A stretch of DNA of 64,000 nucleotides from Salvia splendens. Taxonomy: Eukaryota > Streptophyta > Magnoliopsida > Lamiales > Lamiaceae. The stretch is from positions 25,544,502 through 25,608,501 of the forward strand of contig NC_056035.1 in NCBI RefSeq assembly GCF_004379255.2, given 5' to 3'. The notes under the pieces were generated by a model. The model had not been told where the DNA came from. It made no database searches and saw only the letters and a list, made by a program, of their open reading frames with translations. Position 1 is the stretch's first letter; each line of letters starts with the position of its first letter. The position numbers and the translations under genes were made by a program. Positions 11,791-24,300 of this stretch are shown one piece after another.

Positions 11791-13058
11791 TTATTTTCGT
11801 TTCTTTGAAATTTTCGATGTTGTATTGAGTTCTGATTTGTGATTATTAAACTGTGTAGATGTGATTGTGTACAGATTGTTTTCCATGATACCACGAGAGA
11901 TATAAGAGCCATCTTTCTTAATAACACAGTTTTCATTAAAAGAAATCGAATATCCATCAAAAACTAATTTAGAAACTGAAATTAAATTTCTTCTAAAAGA
12001 AGGTATCAACAAAACATTCTTCAAAATAAAAAATCTATCACTACTAAAAAGCAAATAAACGTCTCCCACTGCAACGGCCGCCACTTTTGTAGCGTCGCCT
12101 AGCTGGACTTCGATCTCACGATCACGTAGCCGTCTTGTCACCTGCATAAAGTTAGGATCAAAACAGTTATGATCAGTAGCTCCTGTGTCTATAACCCAAG
12201 TGCAAGTAGACTTCGAAGCCAAACATGACTCGACTACTAAAGCTTGGTGCATACCTGTAGCCTTGCCCTTTTTAGGACAATCTGGCTTCCAATGCCCCTT
12301 TTCTCCACACTTAAAACACTTCCCTGTGGGCTTATTGTTTGCCCTCTTCTTCTTCTTTCCCTTAGCTATGTTGGTCGGTCCTGAGTTCGGTGCCTGCCTT
12401 TTTCCTACGCTAGGCTTGGAGCCAAAGGAACGAGGCACCGAAGTCATCATGGCCGCCTTCGCTTGAATCATAAGATCCTCTGCTGACTGAAGTTGAGTCA
12501 ACAGCTCTGCCAAGGTGTAGTTCCTTTTGTTCATCTCGAAGTTGAGTTTGAACTGCTGGAAGCTAGGGGGAAGACTCTGAAGGATAATGGTCACTTGGGA
12601 CTCGGGATCGATCGTCCCTCCCAAGACCTCAATCTGGTTGAGGTGGCCCATCATCTCGAGGACATGGTCCCTCACTGACGAGCCTTCCTTCATAGTCTTC
12701 GACATGATACTCCGAAAGGCTTGAGACTTAGCCGTTCGATTCTGAGTACCAAAAAGATTCTTGAGATTCTGCATGATCTCGGCGGCAGTTTCCATGGCTG
12801 AATGCTGATGCTTGAGTACTGATGACATAGATGCCAACATATAGCACTTAGCCATCTCATTCGCCTTATGCCACCGTCTGTGCGCATCTTCGACTCCTGC
12901 CGCTGCGTTGGCTGGCGGCACTGGAGGTCGCGGGGTTGTGAGCACAAAGTTGTACTCTTCTGCTGTAAGAATGATGTCCAAATTTTGCTTCCATTCTATG
13001 TAATTTGGCCCTCGAGTTTGTTTTCTTTAAGTATTGCAGAAAGAGGATTGAACGACAT
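11791..13058 (-). pseudogene. Copia-1 gag and protease relic
   Basis: The likely original start is ATG at 13058-13056 (MSFNPLSAILKENKLEG), but a single-base loss near 13012 shifts the frame; the open part starts at 12981. The protein has a UBN2-type copia gag domain (about residues 30-180 of the open frame), a basic stretch, a CCHC zinc knuckle (CFKCGEKGHWKPDC, plus-strand 12290-12335) and the protease site WVIDTGATDHN (near 12190-12160). It ends at TAA 11791, in frame with integrase. gag would form the particle; protease would mature the polyprotein. Confidence 0.88.
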
Positions 13059-14996
13059 ATTGACGATTTGATTTGCACTGCAAAACAGAATATTTACCAT
13101 TTGTTATAAACTTATGTAAGAAGTTTGATTAGATTAACCATAAAACTTTTCAAAATCTTACAACAGTAAAATTAAAATTTTGTATCCTCCAGAGGAGGTC
13201 AATACGCATTAAAATCTTACAATTTTACTGGTCACAGTCATCGACGAATAGTCCAGAGACCACAAATGTGGCATGGCCGCCTAATGTTGCCTAAGCAAGA
13301 CCACCGAATTTAGCATTACAGAATCTCATTTCTACAACACACTCCCATAACAATGCTCATGCGCTGCTAACAAGATCAAGCTATCCCATAAATTCTGTGT
13401 GAACTTCTGAATCTCGTAGTTTCTTAGGATTATTGTCCTCACAGTGCAGGTGGCGATAATATTGGAAACCACATTCTAGTTCATACTATTTATATTTGAG
13501 AAGTCTGCCTTATGAACTCGCTATTTGTTAGGATTATTGTCCCCACAGTGCAGGTGGCGATAATATTGGAAACAACTTCATAAATTACAGACCAATTGGT
13601 GGAGACCATATACTAACGTTGAGTTCATAATTACAGCTTAGATATTTTGGGTTATGGTTTTTATTCAATTATCCTCAGCCTTGAGGCAGATTAAGACTGA
13701 ATTAAATTCTGTTGGTATTTAATATACTGGATAATTAAATATTTTATACTTATGTTGTTATCTTCCTTTAGGAAACTATTATTCTAGAATTTAATTCTTA
13801 TTCATGTCTACTATAAGGTATATCTAAAATAAACAAATTATTTAATCATTAATAAGACATGAAAAATAAATTCAAATTATTTCCTTGTTCAAGATTAGGA
13901 AGAGATATTTTATTATTAAATGTATTCATACATATCTATCCTTATTAGGATCTTAGATATATAAATATTAGGAAACTATTAAATTATTCTCATCCATATA
14001 ATCTAGGAATCAAAATAATATTATTTATTTCCATAGATATAGAAAATAATTAAAATATTCCTAAAATCTAGATAAATCTTCCAAAAAGATTTTATTTTCA
14101 TTAAATAATAATGTTTTAATGATATCTTTTAATAAAATAATTAAATAATCATTAAAATAATCCTTCATCGTTATCTCATCGCACGAGGTTCGCACGAACG
14201 ATGAACGACGGAAATCCGACGAGTTCGTCGTCGGATCACGACGCATGAAGTGTCTCGGCCGTGGCACGCAGGTGGCGTGCCAGTGTCTCGGCCGCCTGGC
14301 TCGTCGGGTGTCGCATCCTCTCGGCCAGGAGCGCGCACGTCGATGCTGCTCCTCTCGGCCAGGTGTGCCCCGACCGTCTCGGTGCGTTGATCCGTCGGGT
14401 GTCGACGCTTCTTGGCCAGGCGCGCACGCGGAGACGCGCGCCTCTCAGCCAGCGTCTCGACGCCCGTCTCGGGTATCCAAGCCGTCGAGGTGGCGCGAGC
14501 TCTTGGCAAGTGGAACACACGGTGGCGCACCCGCTCTCATCAAGCTCCGACCACCCTTCCTTCTGCCTAGGGTTCCAGCTCTCGGCGCCTGGTGTCTCGG
14601 TGGTTCTTGGACGAACCACCACTCCGTGCCAGCCTTCACGTCGGCCTTGGTGCGGGGGCCGCCTCGGGGTTGCGGTCTCGGCCGGCGTCCCGCTCGAGCC
14701 CACGCTCTACTGCGCGTCACCCCGTGATCGTGATCCCTCGGCTCCCACTCAATCAACAACCCTATTTTACGATCGCGCGTGGTGCAATCCGTCTAGGCGC
14801 GAGCGCCGACGGATCGCACGTATCGTACGGTCCAGTAATTCAAGTTCTTTGATTCGACAGTTCTTGAGTTCATCATGCATAATAAATTAAACAAAACACC
14901 AAGAACATGCTTCGTAATCAAATAATACGTGCATACATGAATTTCGTGAAGTTTAAATCTAAATAATCTTAGCCAAAGATTGGCTCTGGTACTAAT
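13059..14996 (-). mobile_element. Copia-1 long untranslated leader with PBS
   Basis: About 1.9 kb separates the 5' LTR from gag, unusually long. The PBS is at about 14981-14996 (minus-strand core GTACCAGAGCC, a decayed initiator-Met tRNA complement). It contains a GC-rich island at 14170-14830, an AT-rich part at 13726-14160 matching 1-540, and a 45-bp sequence present twice (13424-13468 and 13528-13572, period 104; core CACAGTGCAGGTGGCGATAA). No convincing protein is encoded. Confidence 0.75.
14170..14830. repeat. GC-rich CTCGGCCAG-repeat island, second copy
   Basis: Counterpart of 560-1180. The same degenerate TCTCGGCCAG motif recurs (near 14253, 14286, 14319, 14355, 14443 and decayed copies), but the order and sequence between motifs have diverged much more than the flanking LTR and AT-rich leader. 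Confidence 0.65.
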
Positions 14997-16462
14997 TGAA
15001 GGGGTTGGCAGTGGAAGCGTGCATTAATAAAAACGATCACATGAATTTGATCTATTTAGCAGATTACTTAGACAAATTCTATTCACGCAATTATCACATG
15101 TATCATGCTCGTAACTTGAATTTAAATCATGCTTTAGAACAAATAAATCCTAAAACATGCATACTACGGAGTCAGCCAATTTACCTTGTTGACTCTCCAA
15201 AAAATCGAAGATTGCTTGCGTCTTCTCCACGTGAAGATCTTTAGAACTCGACCTCAGATCTTCTGACTGGTGTCCCGGACTGTATTATGATATTTGTGTG
15301 GGCAAATCTCACCAGAATACTAGGACTCGAATAACGAAGACATAACTCTACTCACGGAAGAAACAATTTTCGAACTCTCTCTCTCAAAAGGAGGGGATGA
15401 AAATTTTTAATGAGAATAATTGTGTTTTCTGTCTCCTTTATTCTCCTATTTATATTAAGTCACATATTGGGCCCAGTCAGGGATCTAAGGAAGAATTTGG
15501 ACATGGCCTCACCCAATTAGCTTTTTACTAATTAAATTAAACCCACAATTTAATACAAGCTTATATTGGAATATTACAAGCAGCCACTACAGAAGTAATA
15601 TTGCACTGCCTTTCCAAATCCGAAATTACAAGTATTCCGGGTTTCCTTTAATTTGTTTAATTCATTTCCCGCGCTTAAGATAGAAACATCCATTAATTAC
15701 TTAATGTCTGCTACGGACTTAATTAATTAACATATTTTAATCTTCAAGAGTGGACTTAGCAAGAAACTCTTATTTATTATTCATAGAGTAATCAAACTCC
15801 AACTAGCTAGGTTCCGAATAATAAAACCTTGTTTCGGGCTCCTCTTGTGGATGTTATCAAACGAGACTCTCCTCGCGCGCGATTCAATATAATAGCAATC
15901 CTAGCACCGCCAGATAATGATCACCACTACCCAATATACCTGGATCGTTGGGTGACGAAAAACCTGCACCTTTGGTAAGTCAAAGTAGTAGATACTCAAT
16001 ATCGTATGCTCAATACTAACGTACATTGATTAAGAAATTAATTATCAAGACCTCGTCTTTCAGTAGATAGCATAAAGACTCATCTTGCTGTTAGATCCAT
16101 TCAGTGTTATACCACACCAATGTCATCATATTTCAATAAGGCTTAGAAATAATCGGACTGACATTGCAACCTTTCACAATAGGTAGTCTAGGCCTATCTA
16201 GGTTGTGAAATTCTTATTTTTCTTTGTTCAGAACTGACCGCGTACCTTAAATTGAGCGCAGCCCACAACCGGTCTACTAAAACAAAGACTTAGACTTTGT
16301 TATGTTGACTTATACATTTAAATATGCATTAAACATCCATTAAATGTAAAACATAACAACATTACGACAAAAATAATATGTTGCATTCATTGGAAAATAA
16401 TTTTTAGAGTCTTACAGTATTCAATCACTCGAAAGGTGATTTCTAGTATACAAACCCTAACA
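14997..16462 (-). mobile_element. Copia-1 5' LTR
   Basis: 1466 bp, TG at 14997 and CA at 16462; minus-strand start TGTTAGGGTTTGTATACTAG. Complete reference copy for the family in this window. The adjacent PBS on the left and the transposase sequence on the right define its edges. Confidence 0.9.
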
Positions 16463-16632
16463 CATCGCTGATATCATGTACGCATGTATTATCATGCACA
16501 ACATGATTGTCGAATATGAAGGTCCAGCACTGACTGATTGGGTCAATGATGATGTTGATGTAGCCGGTCCAAGCCATGGCGTGGCCACTGCCAATGTACG
16601 TATGATACCCCATGAAGAGGCCGATCGAGTCC

Positions 16633-16637
16633 GTGCA
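16633..16637. repeat. Left target-site duplication of the solo LTR
   Basis: GTGCA immediately before TGTCAC; identical GTGCA follows the LTR at 20421-20425. Confidence 0.85.
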
Positions 16638-19600
16638 TGTCACAACCGCACTTTGCCAAGGATAGCAAAAGCGGATGAATCGCGACTAATAAAAGGATTT
16701 AAAGAAATAGGGAAGAAATGAGGATAGAACTTGCATATTGAAAGGTCAAACAATATGATAAGATTCGACCCAAGTATTCGATTACAAGGATTTGAATAAC
16801 AATAGCATTTCATCAAAATGAATCAGAGTTTTGATGATGAGAGTTCACTATACTCTCATAACAAACTGCAGCGCAAAGATTCCAAAGAACAACCTCACAT
16901 ATGAAGACACGAAGCGTCGAGAGATCCACACTTATTTACTTAAGTAGCATCGACTCTGATCAGCACGCCTCCACCCTATTGCTTAATCTGCACATTTAGA
17001 AATACATGCAGGGCTGAGTACAAGAGTACTCAGTGGGCACTTGCCGAAAATCAAAACATACATTATATATAGTTGTCAAGCCATCAACAGTAACACACGG
17101 GGGTTTTCTTAAAAGGCCCGCGCTTACTAAATTCTTTTGTGAGCTAAAAGTTCATCTGCGCATACTAAGTTCTTTCATCATTCATCATTCATCATTTATC
17201 ATTCATCATTCCATCGTTCATAATTCATCATTCAACATTCATCATTCATCGTTCCATCGTGCCGGGAAGGTGGCCACCTTCCGCGGACACCATAGCCGGC
17301 CAACCCTCTTGGATGGCTCACAGCCCTCGCGCGCTCTATTCCAAATCATAACGTTTTGGCGTAGCCACAACCAACAAACATACAATCTAACAGATAGGCC
17401 TCGAAAACAAATATTTTATGGCATGACATCAACTTGAAAATAAATAATCACAATTTCATTTTGAGAAAAGATGATCTTTCATAACTTCAAAGGTATTTTA
17501 CTTTATATCCACACTATAGTGCTAGATATTAAAAGAAAGCCCACCTGATATGTTTACTCCTCAATTAAAATTCTCCCGTCAGCCTCCCAGCCAAAAATAG
17601 CCTTTTAACAAAAACAGCGTAACACGCTAATTAGTACTTGAACTATTTCTCTTGAGAAAAGAATGCATGCATCCGATTGGGTAGCACCTATATCTTAGTT
17701 TTGGCTTATAGGATTTTTCTTAATCCTACCTCGGGCTTCACTACTTCGTAGGATTTGATTATTCACTTTACTAATTCCGGGGAAATTCTATTTTCTCGAA
17801 AATAACCACTTGGGCACTTAATTAATAAAGTATGGATTCATGGAAAATCCTTTTCTAAATCTTTTCTTTGAATTTCTTAAGGCCGCCCATAGCATCGCGG
17901 GGCGACGCCGGTCGGCCCTTCTCGTCTCCAACTTCACCATTTTCCATCCTTAATAACTTAATAAATTATCCGGGAATTAATTAATTAAGCTCCAAGCTCA
18001 ATTTCTTATATTAATTCCATCCAAACAAAAACTAATTTCTAAGCCCAACAAAAATTAAACAAGGCAGCCCACTATTCTCAATTCAATTAGATGGCCATTT
18101 CCTTAATTGATTTCTGGGCTCAAACCATTAAATTCAGGTTGCTTGCAATAAAGTAATCCCAGCACCATCCTTCAGCTAAAAGAGCCCAAATTCTTTAATT
18201 TGAAACATACGGCCAACTTGTCCAAATAAGTTCTTAGCCCAACTAGAATTAAATCCTCCTTGGCCCAATGCACATCTAAGATCAGCCCACTCCCCTTATT
18301 CCTTACTATCGGCATCTCTCTCTCAACATTCCTACTTTCATTCTCAAATTGAAAATCCCTAATTGAGAATGGAATTCCGTCTCCATTCCTCTCCTCTCTC
18401 TCCGGCAAATTCAGTGTCGCCTCTTTCCAATCGCCGGCGCTCCGTCGCCAGCGTCGCAGTGCCTCCTCGCCGGCTCCTTTCCCCCACCCATTCATTCTCA
18501 AATTCAAACTTAAATCCCAAAATGTAGTGAGGGATCAGCGGCGCCTCCACTCTTCTTTTCTCACTCCCTCGTCGGATCTGTCACGATCGAGCTCTCCCTC
18601 TCTTTCCTCCGATTTCGCGGCCCACGGCACCACCACCAGCCGCCATCTTCTTCGCAAGGCATCGCCGCCGTAGCAGCTCCACCATCACCGCCTCTCTCGC
18701 GGTGTCAGGTTGGGGACCGGCGAGTAGCATTGCCGGCTTCTCCCATTCCCTCACAACGTCGGTCCCTTCGAGCTGCTTGGGGTCGGTCACCGTCGAAGCT
18801 GCCGTATCAGTGCCCCATCTGTCGGGCTCGTCTGCCACCTCTAGCGGTGTGCTGTGTAGCTGCTGCCCGGTTGGGGTCGCTGTTGTACTATGGAGTCCAC
18901 GCGGCTGCCCTCGTGGCCTCGCCGTCGCCGGTGGTCTCCGAGGCAGCCCCTCGTCCTTAAAGCTAAGTTCTTTTACTCCTTTTCATTACTTAGTTTGATT
19001 GATTATGAACTTTGGGCAGTAGCTAGGTGATGTTGAAGGTCTTGACTATAATGTGCTAAAGCTTTGATCTTTCCTTGGGCCGTAGTCATGATAAATCGTT
19101 ACTGATCTTGGGCAAAAAGCAACTTGTGATATTTTTTGTTCTAAATCATGTGATGTGGAAATCCTAAAGCTCTAAGTTCTTGAGCATGGGGTTCTAATAT
19201 GATGCAGAGGTTGGTTTTGTGGGGATTACCTTGCTCGGTGATTACTTTCGGTTGCGGGGCTGCTCCTATCTCGCTGTCTCTCCTTCCTCCCTTGTTGCTC
19301 CTTTGTTCCTCGAACCTTTGGGAGTCGAAAAGTGGGAGGAGGGTGGTGATGGGTGGTATTTATAGCCGAGTCCTTGGCTAGTGAGGGCTGATCCTTAGGA
19401 GCTGGATTCTCCAAATCCAGTTAGGGGTTGCCTCCCCTTTCATATTTTCTTAATAGGCTTCCATACCTATATTGGTGAAATTTTTAGGAGAGTGGCCCAT
19501 GGCTGATCTCACTCTCTATTTTGTTACTGATGGAGGGATTTGTTTCCCCTTTTTGATCTCTTGATGAGCTCATCTCTCTTATGCCACTTTGTTTCTTCCT

Positions 19601-20420
19601 AAGCTTGGAGGAGGTACTTTCTTCAAGATTTATTTCATGCTTTTCCATTTTCATGAATAAACTTTTCCTTGGGTTTTGTTGATGGAGGAATCTAACCATT
19701 TTTGGAATTTCCTTAGGACAACTCATGCCATCTATAGGAGACTACAAATTGACCCCTTGGCATGGAGTGGGGATTAAGAATCGAGATATGTGTAGAAGGA
19801 GTCTCAAGGAAGATTTGAGGATCTTATAGTTGTCTCTTTGTCTCACTTTGGTTTGATGATGTAGAGTGACCTTTGTAAAGAAGTTGTACTATTTCCATTT
19901 AATCCTCACATAGGACAAGTATCCTACTACTTGTGTAAGGTAGACTTGCACCTTTGTGCATTTGGCTTCCACATTTCCTGTTTGGTGAAATGTAGCTTCT
20001 AAATTTCATACACAAAAGTAGCATGTACTCCCATCTTCACATATTCTCATGTATATGTATTGTAGTACTTTCTGAAGGTGACAAACATTGTACATATATT
20101 TTTAGTATTTTCCTTGAAATTCTTTGCTACTTTCTTCCCAAAAGTGAACCCTTTTATCTTTAATATTCCAAACCGTAACGGTTGTATTTTCCACGGTGAT
20201 ATCTTGATTCAAACAAATTCCTAGTACTTTGTCCAACGTGATAAAATGAGATGCTACTTAAGTCATCCTTTGAAATTGAATTCAACTAGTTGCTTGCTAA
20301 AAAAAATTCATTGAGCTCCATGTCGAAAATTATTATTATCTCCAATAAAAAAATTCCTTCATTTCCATAGAAAAAGAAATTATGCTTCAAATCCTGGCGC
20401 GAAATTTCTGGGGCGTCACA
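16638..20420 (-). mobile_element. Tekay/Del-like gypsy solo LTR (3.8 kb)
   Basis: Bounded by TGTCACAACCGC at 16638 and GGGGCGTCACA ending at 20420, with GTGCA duplicated on both sides and no internal domain, the hallmark of LTR-LTR recombination. Its first bases align with the LTRs at 55617 and 62147 (TGTCACGCCCGCATTTTC). On the minus strand there is a TATA box (CTATAAATACC, about 19353-19364), a donor-like CAAG/GTAATCC at 19230, and an acceptor-like AAATGTGCAG ending at 16988 just after a hairpin (17014-17033). A CT-rich and then GC-rich stretch at 18360-18960 is oriented the other way. Family assignment is by end sequence and architecture. Confidence 0.82.
17014..17033 (-). promoter_or_regulatory. 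LTR hairpin next to acceptor-like site
   Basis: Perfect 8-bp stem CTGAGTAC / GTACTCAG with an AAGA loop, followed on the minus strand by CCCTGCATG and then AAATGTGCAG. The same arrangement occurs at 53860-53907, 60862-60909 and 62475-62522. Confidence 0.6.
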
Positions 20421-20425
20421 GTGCA
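20421..20425. repeat. Right target-site duplication of the solo LTR
   Basis: GTGCA, identical to 16633-16637. Confidence 0.85.
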
Positions 20426-20512
20426 TTTGCTGACATGCGCTAATGACAAGCCCATATTCGACTTCAGAACGATATAATTGAAGAGCTATGGAATCAGATG
20501 GGTCGTCATTGA

Positions 20513-20782
20513 TATTTACAATGTAATTTGTTGAGTATTTTTTTTTGTTGAAATGTACTTTTTTTTATTTTTTTTATTTAATGAAATTATCATTGCACTT
20601 TCTCCGTACTCGTGTCGAATTTTTAATTCCGTAAATTATTTAATTTGGTAAATTTGTGAATTTTTATTATTGTGGATATCCGTCGGGATGGTCGTCATTG
20701 TGCAGCGGGATGTGCAGAAAGTGTTTTTGGGAAGTTCGTCGGGATGTCCATCAGGACATCCGTCCCACTGTGGATGCTCTAA
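20513..20782 (+). mobile_element. 3' end of the PIF/Harbinger element
   Basis: After the transposase stop come a T-rich untranslated stretch and subterminal repeats of CGTCGGGATG / GGATGTCC. The end reads CACTGTGGATGCTC at 20766-20779 followed by TAA at 20780-20782, matching the usual Harbinger/Tourist inverted terminal sequence and its TAA target. The left end of the element is not in the window. Confidence 0.6.
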
Positions 20783-20900
20783 GGGTTTAGAAAGTAGAAA
20801 ACGAATTTAAACTATAAAGGATACCAAAGCCTTACCTTACAGGAGTCGGCGAACTGGTGCGGTGGTGGTGACGGGTAAGGAGGCAGAGACGAGAGAGAGG
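20783..20900. other. Short unassigned segment
   Basis: Between the Harbinger end and the TRIM. Nothing recognised. Confidence 0.4.
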
Positions 20901-21306
20901 TGTTAAATTCTCTAAATTCTGTCCCACATCGACTTGGTGAAGATCCCATCTAATCTATACAAGTGTGGATAACCCCCCCTTATGAGGCATTTTAAGGAGT
21001 GAGTGACCCATTTCTAATATGGTATAGAGCGGGCCCAAGCCGATGATGGTTTTCTCTTTATCTCTTATCTACCTCACGAGTGGAAGACCGATGTCCTTTC
21101 CGGCCCACATCGATGATGGTTTCTCTTGCATTGCCTACCCACGTGATGGAAGACCGATGTCCTTTCCGGCCCACACGTGAGGGGGCGTGTTAAATTCTCT
21201 AAATTCTGTCCCACATCGACTTGGTGAAGATCCCATCTAATCTATATAAGTGTGGATAACCCTCCCCCTTATGAGGCCTTTTAAGGGATGAGTGGCCCAT
21301 TTCTAA
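20901..21306 (+). mobile_element. TRIM (miniature LTR retrotransposon)
   Basis: Two direct repeats of about 116-119 bp (20901-21016 and 21188-21306), each starting TGTTAAATTCTC and containing TATATAAG (TACAAG in the first copy), flank about 170 bp. Directly after the first is TATGGTATAGAGCGGG, a decayed Met-tRNA primer binding site; directly before the second is GTGAGGGGGCG, a polypurine tract. The interior holds two copies of GGAAGACCGATGTCCTTTCC about 67 bp apart. No coding capacity, so it would rely on enzymes of other elements. I could not define a target duplication; the copy abuts the truncated Copia-3. Confidence 0.8.
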
Positions 21307-24300
21307 TTATGTTCTCACTGTGGCAAGATAAATCATAAGGTGAATAGATGCTTTGCACTTCATGGATTTCCTCCAAGTTTTGGAAGAGGAAGAGGAAAAC
21401 CGATTGCTAAATATAACAACTTCTCCAAATATGTAAATTTTGTGGAGAACGTTTTTGATGATTCATGTGATGTTGTGTCCACTAGTGCAAACATGCCATC
21501 TCAAGAGCAATGCCAACAACTTATTCAACTTTTGCAGACTCAGCTTGCTGCTTCTGCCACTCTCTCCTCACCTACACCTTCTGCCGCACTAAATTCTAAC
21601 TCTCCATCTACCAATTGTACTTCATTCACAGGTACTATCTCCTTCCTTCCTTTTATTGCTTCAGTAACTACATCTAATCCTCAATGGTTGTTAGATACTG
21701 GAGCAACTCACCATGTTTTTGTGATCTGTCTATGTTTGATAACTATTCGACTGTTCACAATGCCTTTGTACATCTTCCAAATGGCGCAACTGCACCAGTT
21801 ACACACATTGGATCCATCACCCTAAATTCATCTATCATCCTTTTATCTGTCCTCTGTGTTCTTAGCTTCACTTTCAATCTTATTTCCATCATCTCATTGA
21901 CCTCCTCAGTGCAATGTACTATTTTTTTCACTCACAATTCCTTTGAAATCCAGGGAGTTTCTCAGGCAACTGTGATTGGGAGGGGTAGCAGAATAGGCAA
22001 CTTATACACTCTGGACATTTCTGATTCATTGGATACCAGAAGTTCTGCCATTGCTCCTTCCTCCGATGTTTCTTCTTTTTCAGCCTCTTTTGTAAGCCCT
22101 TATGCTAATCTCTGCAATACTGTCAGATCTCATAAACTGAAATCTATGTCAGATGTACTCCATTTCACAAATAAAACTACCACATCTTTGTGTGAAATCT
22201 GCCCCCTTGCTAAGCAAAAACATCTTTCATTCATGAGATCTGACAATGCAGAGAATTGTTTTTGATCTTATTCATTGTTATACCTGGGGTCCTTTTAATC
22301 CTCCCACCAATCAAAATTTCAAATACTTCCTCACCTTGGTTGATGATTGTTCCCGTTTTGTTTGGACATTTTTGATGGAAAACAAATCAGATGCTGGGGT
22401 GATCTTGCCTTAGTTTTAAACACAGTATTGACTTAGTTTGGCAAGAAAATTAAAGTCATTCGATGTGATAATGCCCCTGAGTTCAATATCCCCTCTTTAT
22501 ACTCTTCCTTTGGCACTGTCATACAACACTCTTGTGTTGAAACTCCTCAACAAAATGCCCGGGTAGAAAGAAAACATTAGCACCTGCTGAATGTTGCTAG
22601 GAGTCTTCTTTTTCAGTCACACTTACCCATTCATTTTTGGGGGGAATGTATTCTGAGTGCCTCTTTTTCAGTTACACTAAACCCTAAACCCCTTCCTCCA
22701 TTTTGCCACATAATTCAACTCCTTTTCAAACCCTTTTTCAGAAACCACCTTCATACTCTCATTTGAAAGTTATGGGCTGCCTTTGTTATGCCTCAACTCT
22801 ACAAAGAGGCAGGGACAAATTCTCACCTAGAGCAAGTAAATGTGTGCTTCTAGGATATCCCTCAGATTTCAGAGGTTATAAACTCTTGAATTTGGAAACC
22901 ATGCAAGAATTTATCACAAGATATGTAATATTTCATGAGGATGTTTTTTCTCTTTCAGATCAATCCCCATCTGATTTCCCATCTCTTCCATCTCCATCTC
23001 ATTCACTTTCTTCTCTAGAAATCACAGAAACTCCAAACTTGCCTTCCTCATCCACTGATATCTCACCAAATAATTCTGACTCTACTTCATCTACACACCA
23101 TCCTGCCCCGTCCATGTCCGATCCAAACACAAATAATTCCCTTCCTAACTCCTCCAGAACTAAGAGAAAAATAAAAACTCCATCTCATTTGACAGACTTC
23201 ATCTGCAACTCTGTCAGCTCAGCCTCTCCTTACCCAATCTCTTCCTATTTTAGCCTATCCAAACTCTCCCCAGAGTACCTCAAATACATAGTTCTCATGT
23301 CTGCCATCTATGAACGTACCACATATGCTCAAGCCTCACAATACCCTGAGTGGCAGCAAGCAATGCAAGAAGAGTTGGCTACTTTTTTAAGAACTGAAAC
23401 ATGGTTTGTCATTGTCTTGCCATCGGGGAAGATACCTATTGATTGCAAATGGGTTTACAAAGTGAAATATAATCCAGATGCATCAGTGGAAAGGTATAAA
23501 GCAAGGCTCGTGGCCAAGGGCATCACACAACTAGAAGGTATGGGCTTTCTAGACACCTTCTCCCCTGTTGCTAAACTAACCACAGTTAAGCTTTTATTAG
23601 CTTTAGCAGCAATCAAAGGATGGTCACTATCTCATCTTGATATAAATAATGCCTTTTTATATGGAGAATTGGAAGAGGATATATATATGACACTTCCACC
23701 AGGCTACAATGTAGAATGGCAGACTGTTGAAGGGGCAACTCCTCAATCAACATTGGTTTGCAAGCTGAAGAAGTCTCTCTATGGTCTTAAACAAGCATCT
23801 AGGCAATGGTACTTGAAGTTCTCAGAGGTTTTGAAGGCTTTTGGTCTGCAACAGTCTGCATCAGATCACTCATTCTTTTTCAAGAGTGATAACAGTGGCT
23901 TCTTTCGCATCATTGTGTATGTTGATGACATTTTAGTAGAGTGATAACAGTGGCTTCTTTGGCATCATTGTGTATGTTGAAGAAGTCTCTCTATGGTCTT
24001 AAACAAGCATCTAGGCAATGGTACTTGAAGTTCTCAGCGGTTTTGAAGGGGTTTTGGTCTGCAATAGTCTACATCAGATCACTCATTCTTTTTCACGAGT
24101 GATAACAGTGGCTTCTTTGGCATCATTGTGTATGTTGATGACATTTTAGTAGCTACAACAGATCCGGAGATGACAGAGAGTTTCAAGACATTTCTATCCC
24201 AGCATTTCAAGTTTAAAGATTTGGGAGTTCCCAAATACTTCCTTGGAGTTGAAATTGCTAGAAACAAGAAAGGAATTCTGATTTGTCAAAGGAAATATGT

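Larger units (their letters stand above)
7949..16462 (-). mobile_element. Copia-1: nearly complete minus-strand Ty1/copia element
   Basis: Reading on the minus strand: 5' LTR 16462-14997, PBS, a long leader, gag-protease, integrase, RT and RNase H, polypurine tract, then a 3' LTR starting at 9012 that is cut off at about 7949, some 400 bp short. Integrase precedes RT, which defines copia. The element inserted into or beside a PIF/Harbinger transposase whose 3' part continues at 16463. Coding sequence is broken at several places, so it cannot move on its own. A leader plus LTR of the same family lies at 1-2788. Confidence 0.88.
16463..20512 (+). pseudogene. PIF/Harbinger-type transposase C-terminus, split by a solo LTR
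   Basis: 16464-16637 encodes IADIMYACIIMHNMIVEYE and onward to DRVRA; this MYACIIxHNMIVE signature is typical of the C-terminal part of plant PIF/Harbinger (HARBI1/ALP1-like) DDE nucleases. The frame is interrupted by the LTR at 16638-20420 and resumes after the target duplication at 20426 with FADMR, then two adjacent stops (TAATGA), then an open tail containing RLQNDIIEELWNQMG and a TGA at 20510-20512. The tail is the usual family ending. The N-terminal part and catalytic triad are lost, cut by the Copia-1 LTR at 16462. Not functional. Confidence 0.75.

Noticed and set aside
16476..16721. Single 81-codon frame starting inside the transposase fragment
   Set aside because: Only the part to 16637 is transposase; the rest reads into the solo LTR that starts at 16638, so it is not one gene.
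17160..17255. CRISPR-like array (repeated CATTCATCATT)
   Set aside because: A degenerate ATC/ATT short tandem tract in a plant LTR, with no regular repeats and spacers.
18360..18998. Possible host first exon (CT-rich leader plus Ser/Ala/Val-rich frame)
   Set aside because: It lies wholly inside a solo LTR with a target duplication, and similar blocks recur in other LTRs at 56760 and 63470, so it is element sequence and not a resident gene.
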